From NCBI RefSeq assembly GCF_001613365.1, contig NZ_BDCF01000042.1:1-64000 (forward strand): DNA of 64,000 nucleotides. The letters are read 5' to 3'. A model generated the notes under the pieces. The model was not told the origin of the DNA. It ran no database searches and was given only the letters and a program-made list of their open reading frames with translations. The DNA is from Nocardia xishanensis NBRC 101358. Lineage in GTDB: Bacteria > Actinomycetota > Actinomycetes > Mycobacteriales > Mycobacteriaceae. Shown in pieces: positions 61,301-64,000 of this stretch (position 1 is the stretch's first letter; every line of letters begins with the position of its first letter). Both the position numbers and the translations under genes were made by a program.

Positions 61301-62584
61301 GTGCCGAACACGTCTGACAACACCGAGGAACAGGTGGAATCCCACGCTCCCGCCCAGCCAGAGGGCGATCCGAACTACCTGGTGGGGCTCGATCTGAACG
61401 GCCGCCGCGTCGTCGTGGTCGGCGGCGGGACGGTGGCCCAGCGCAGGCTCGGCCTGCTCATCGCCTCGGGCGCGGACGTGCACGTCATCAGCCGTGAGGT
61501 CACCCCGGCGGTCGAAGGTATGGCCACCTCTGGGCAACTCACCGTCACGCTGCGCGCCTACGCCGACGGCGATCTGGAGGGCGCCTGGTACGCCATCGCC
61601 TGCACCGACGAGCCCGAGACCAATGCCGCCGTCGTCGAGGAGGCCAACCGGCGCCGCGTCTTCTGCGTGCGCGCCGACGTCGCACGGCTCGGAACCGCGG
61701 TCACCCCGGCCACGGCCCGCTACGACGGTCTCACTCTCGGCGTGCTCGCCAGCGGGCAGCACCGGCGCTCGGCCGCGGTGCGCAACGGGCTGCTGGAAGC
61801 GCTGCAATCCGGTGTGGTGAGCGATGATTCGTCGCCGGTGACGCCCGGCGTCGCGCTGGTCGGCGGCGGGCCGGGCGATCCCGATCTGATCACCGTGCGC
61901 GGGCGCAGGCTGCTGGCGCGGGCGAACCTGGTGGTCGCCGACCGGCTCGCGCCCCCGGAACTGCTGGCCGAGCTCGGACCCGACGTCGAGGTGGTCGACG
62001 CGGCCAAGATCCCCTACGGCCGCGCGATGGCGCAGGAGGCGATCAACGCCACGCTCATCGAGGGCGCGAAGGCGGGCAAGTTCGTGGTGCGGCTCAAGGG
62101 CGGCGACCCGTACGTGTTCGGTCGCGGCTACGAGGAGCTGGAGGCCTGCGTCGAGGCGGGCATTCCGGTGACCGTCGTCCCCGGCGTCACCAGTCCCATC
62201 TCGGTGCCCGGCGCCGCGGGCATCCCGGTGACCCACCGCGGCGTCACCCACGAGTTCGTCGTGGTCAGCGGGCACGTCGCGCCGGATCACCCGGATTCGC
62301 TGGTCGACTGGCCCGCGCTGGCCCGGCTGCGCGGCACCCTCGTGTTGATGATGGCGGTGGAGCGGATCGAACAGTTCGCCACCGCGTTGCTGGAGGGCGG
62401 ACGCCCCGCCGATACCCCGGCGACCGTCATCCAAGAGGGCACGCTGCGTACGCAGCGGGTGCTGCGCGCCGACCTCGGCAGCGTGGCCGCGCGGGTTCGC
62501 GAGGAAGGCATCCGCCCGCCCGCGATCGTGGTGATCGGCCCGACCGCGGGATTCTCCGCTGAGCTCGGAGAGACCGGGAAATAG
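61301..62584 (+). CDS. cysG: Siroheme synthase / uroporphyrinogen-III C-methyltransferase fusion
   Basis: Protein of 427 residues with two functions in tetrapyrrole synthesis. The N-terminal domain (about 20-180) is precorrin-2 dehydrogenase/ferrochelatase-like: VVVVGGGTVAQRRLGLLIAS. The C-terminal domain (about 185-427) is SUMT: ALVGGGPGDPDLITVRGRRL, VVADRL, RLKGGDPYVFGRGYEELEAC and VVPGVTSPISVPGAAGIPVT. It gives precorrin-2 and siroheme for sulfite/nitrite reductase and feeds the cobalamin path. The GTG start at 61301 lies 8 nt after TAGGCT (61287-61292), so it is likely leaderless. Confidence 0.93.
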   Translation: MPNTSDNTEEQVESHAPAQPEGDPNYLVGLDLNGRRVVVVGGGTVAQRRLGLLIASGADVHVISREVTPAVEGMATSGQLTVTLRAYADGDLEGAWYAIACTDEPETNAAVVEEANRRRVFCVRADVARLGTAVTPATARYDGLTLGVLASGQHRRSAAVRNGLLEALQSGVVSDDSSPVTPGVALVGGGPGDPDLITVRGRRLLARANLVVADRLAPPELLAELGPDVEVVDAAKIPYGRAMAQEAINATLIEGAKAGKFVVRLKGGDPYVFGRGYEELEACVEAGIPVTVVPGVTSPISVPGAAGIPVTHRGVTHEFVVVSGHVAPDHPDSLVDWPALARLRGTLVLMMAVERIEQFATALLEGGRPADTPATVIQEGTLRTQRVLRADLGSVAARVREEGIRPPAIVVIGPTAGFSAELGETGK

Positions 62585-62767
62585 GCGTACCGGGGCTGCC
62601 GACGGACCCCGGCCGTGCCGCGCTTCCGTCTCCGCTCGGGCCGTGCGCGGGGTCGTCGACGGACTTCGGCCGACAGGGAAGTCGGCGGCGCAGGGCGCTG
62701 TCGAGGGCTTCGTCCGGCCGCGCCCGTGGGAACGGAGCGCTTCGGCTATCAATTACAGTGACTCACT

Positions 62768-64000
62768 GTGCTCCAGAATCCCGCTGCGACGATGCAGTAC
62801 CCGGTGACGCAGCGGGCCTTCGGGCTCGCGATCCTAGTTTTGAGCGGGCTGCAGCTCATGGTCGTGCTGGACGGCACGGTGGTGATCTTCGCCCTGCCGC
62901 GCCTGCAAGACCAGATGGGTCTCGGCAGCGCGGGCAGCGCGTGGACGGTCACCTCCTACGGCCTCACCTTCGCCGGGCTCATGCTGCTCGGCGGCAGGCT
63001 CGGCGACGCGTTCGGCCGCAAACGCATGCTGATCAGCGGCGTCGCCCTCTTCACGCTGGCCTCGCTGGCGTGCGGCCTCGCCCAGGGGCCCGCCATGCTG
63101 ATCGCCTCCCGTGCGGTGCAAGGTGCAGGCGCCGCGGTCGCAGCCCCCGCCGCCTTGGCCCTGGTGGCAACGACTTTCGCGCCGGGTAGGGCGCGGAACC
63201 AGGCGATCGCGATCGTCGGCTCCATGGTCGGTATCGGCTCGGTCGGCGGCCTTGTGGTCGGCGGCGCGCTGACCCAGCTTTCCTGGCGCTGGATCTTCCT
63301 GATCAATGTGCCGATCGGCCTGCTCATCGTGCTCGGTGCGGTCTACTGCCTGGCCGACACCGGCCACCACCGCGTCTCCCTCGACGTGCGCGGCGCCGTG
63401 CTCGGCACCCTCGCCTGCGCCGCCATCGTCTTCGGCGCCACCGAAGGACCCGCGATGGGCTGGACCAGCCCGGCCATCATCGGCTCGCTGGTCGGCGGCC
63501 TGGTGCTGCTCGTGGTGTTCGTGCTCGCCGAACGCAATGTCGACGACCCGCTGCTGCCGTGGTCGCTGTTCGGCAGCCGGGACCGCGTCACCACCTTCCT
63601 GCTGATCCTGCTCGCGGGAGGCGTGCTCGGCGCGATGACGTACTTCGTCGCGCAGTTCCTGCAGAACGTCATCGGCTACGGGCCGCTGGAAGCGGGCGTT
63701 GCGTCGATCCCGTTCACCGTGGGCATCGGCATCGGCGGCGCGCTGGCCTCGAAGCTGGCCATGATGGTCGCGCCGCGCTGGCTGCTCGCGGGCTCGGCCG
63801 TGGTGCTCGCCCTCGGCCTGCTGTTCGGTTCGACGCTCGACCGCGACGTGACCTACCTGCCGACGCTGCTGATCCTGCTGATCGTCATCGGATTCGGGGT
63901 CGGCATCGCGATGGTGGTGGCGCCGCTGTGCGTGCTGGTCGGCGTGCCGCCCAATGACATCGGCCCGCTCGCCGCGGTCGGGCAGATGTTCATGAACCTG
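62768..64000 (+). CDS. efpA: EfpA-like DHA2 MFS exporter (3' end outside window)
   Basis: First 411 codons of an exporter, cut by the window end. Helix 1 AFGLAILVLSGLQLMVVLDG TVVIFALPRLQ, motif A GGRLGDAFGRKRML and motif C GSVGGLVVGGALTQLSWRW are those of the QacA/EfpA group. In M. tuberculosis efpA lies directly after cysG, as here, so orthology is likely; EfpA is an essential or drug-induced lipid/drug exporter there. The GTG start at 62768 lies 8 nt after TACAGT (62754-62759), again a leaderless pattern. Confidence 0.85.
   Translation, partial: MLQNPAATMQYPVTQRAFGLAILVLSGLQLMVVLDGTVVIFALPRLQDQMGLGSAGSAWTVTSYGLTFAGLMLLGGRLGDAFGRKRMLISGVALFTLASLACGLAQGPAMLIASRAVQGAGAAVAAPAALALVATTFAPGRARNQAIAIVGSMVGIGSVGGLVVGGALTQLSWRWIFLINVPIGLLIVLGAVYCLADTGHHRVSLDVRGAVLGTLACAAIVFGATEGPAMGWTSPAIIGSLVGGLVLLVVFVLAERNVDDPLLPWSLFGSRDRVTTFLLILLAGGVLGAMTYFVAQFLQNVIGYGPLEAGVASIPFTVGIGIGGALASKLAMMVAPRWLLAGSAVVLALGLLFGSTLDRDVTYLPTLLILLIVIGFGVGIAMVVAPLCVLVGVPPNDIGPLAAVGQMFMNL

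Overview
This 64 kb window is high-GC actinobacterial chromosome, most likely Nocardia or a close relative in the Mycobacteriales. The reasons are the very high GC with many GTG starts, mycobacterial lipoprotein families (LppU-like and LppP/LprE-like), a rifampicin monooxygenase with its palindromic element, and a gene order from mqo through a GNAT gene, a Mg-chelatase-like gene, cobO, cobB, cysG and an efpA-like gene that resembles, from memory, the Rv2852c-Rv2846c stretch of M. tuberculosis. I see no rRNA, tRNA, insertion sequence, prophage or CRISPR array. Both window edges cut a gene: a LuxR-type AAA regulator on the left and an EfpA-like exporter on the right.

Layout. 0-4 kb: the regulator, a lipoprotein and a two-gene stress-type membrane operon. 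4-10.4 kb: a tightly overlapping minus-strand oxidation operon (PF10118 hydrolase, PDR-type ferredoxin reductase, Baeyer-Villiger-like monooxygenase, SDR), plus an AGPS-like FAD oxidase behind its own operator. The operon promoter region has a perfect 24-bp palindrome and then a cascade of tiny upstream ORFs, each joined to the next by an ATGA overlap. 10.6-16.2 kb: PfpI/TetR pair, aldo/keto reductase, TerD protein, and a divergent LysR/MFS exporter pair. 16.4-21 kb: MscS channel, PucR and MarR regulators with homologous leaders, and several gene remnants. 21-26.7 kb: reductase/TetR pair, DHFR-like protein, rifampicin monooxygenase, DUF1772/TetR pair and a TIGR03086 remnant. 26.7-33.3 kb: a general-stress region (hemerythrins, Mn catalase, SigF-like sigma factor), a DUF4254 gene with its own upstream ORF, and a DUF4126 gene. 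33.4-40.2 kb: an organophosphonate uptake and breakdown cluster with a GntR regulator. 40.2-55 kb: LLM oxidoreductase, methionine aminopeptidase, cobyric acid synthase, lipoprotein, hydrolases, mqo and a cobalamin block. 55-64 kb: a phosphotransferase pair, DoxX-like protein, two DHA2 exporters and siroheme synthase.

How the parts work together. Four places carry a GTTT-N15/17-GGGTA promoter expected for SigF-type sigma factors: in front of the DUF3618/DUF4235-like pair, a hemerythrin, the Mn catalase operon and the sigma gene itself, which suggests a local, self-activating stress regulon. The phosphonate cluster joins a 2-aminoethylphosphonate-type ABC importer with a phosphonatase-like hydrolase and an FAD oxidoreductase, and its regulator sits beside two near-identical TGGTMTAGACCR boxes. 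Several TetR and LysR genes face their probable targets across short regions with clear inverted repeats. In the 41-63 kb part many genes have a TAnnnT box 7-8 nt before the start codon, so they are probably leaderless.

Most interesting: the upstream ORF element (MSERSxRIMCQRA type) found at two unrelated loci in the same stop/start arrangement; the duplicated leaders of the PucR and MarR genes; the rifamycin-associated palindrome before rox; the SigF-type promoter set; and several enzymes with missing or added parts (a hemerythrin lacking a segment, CobB with a linker of about 115 residues, a PanE-like protein without the catalytic lysine).
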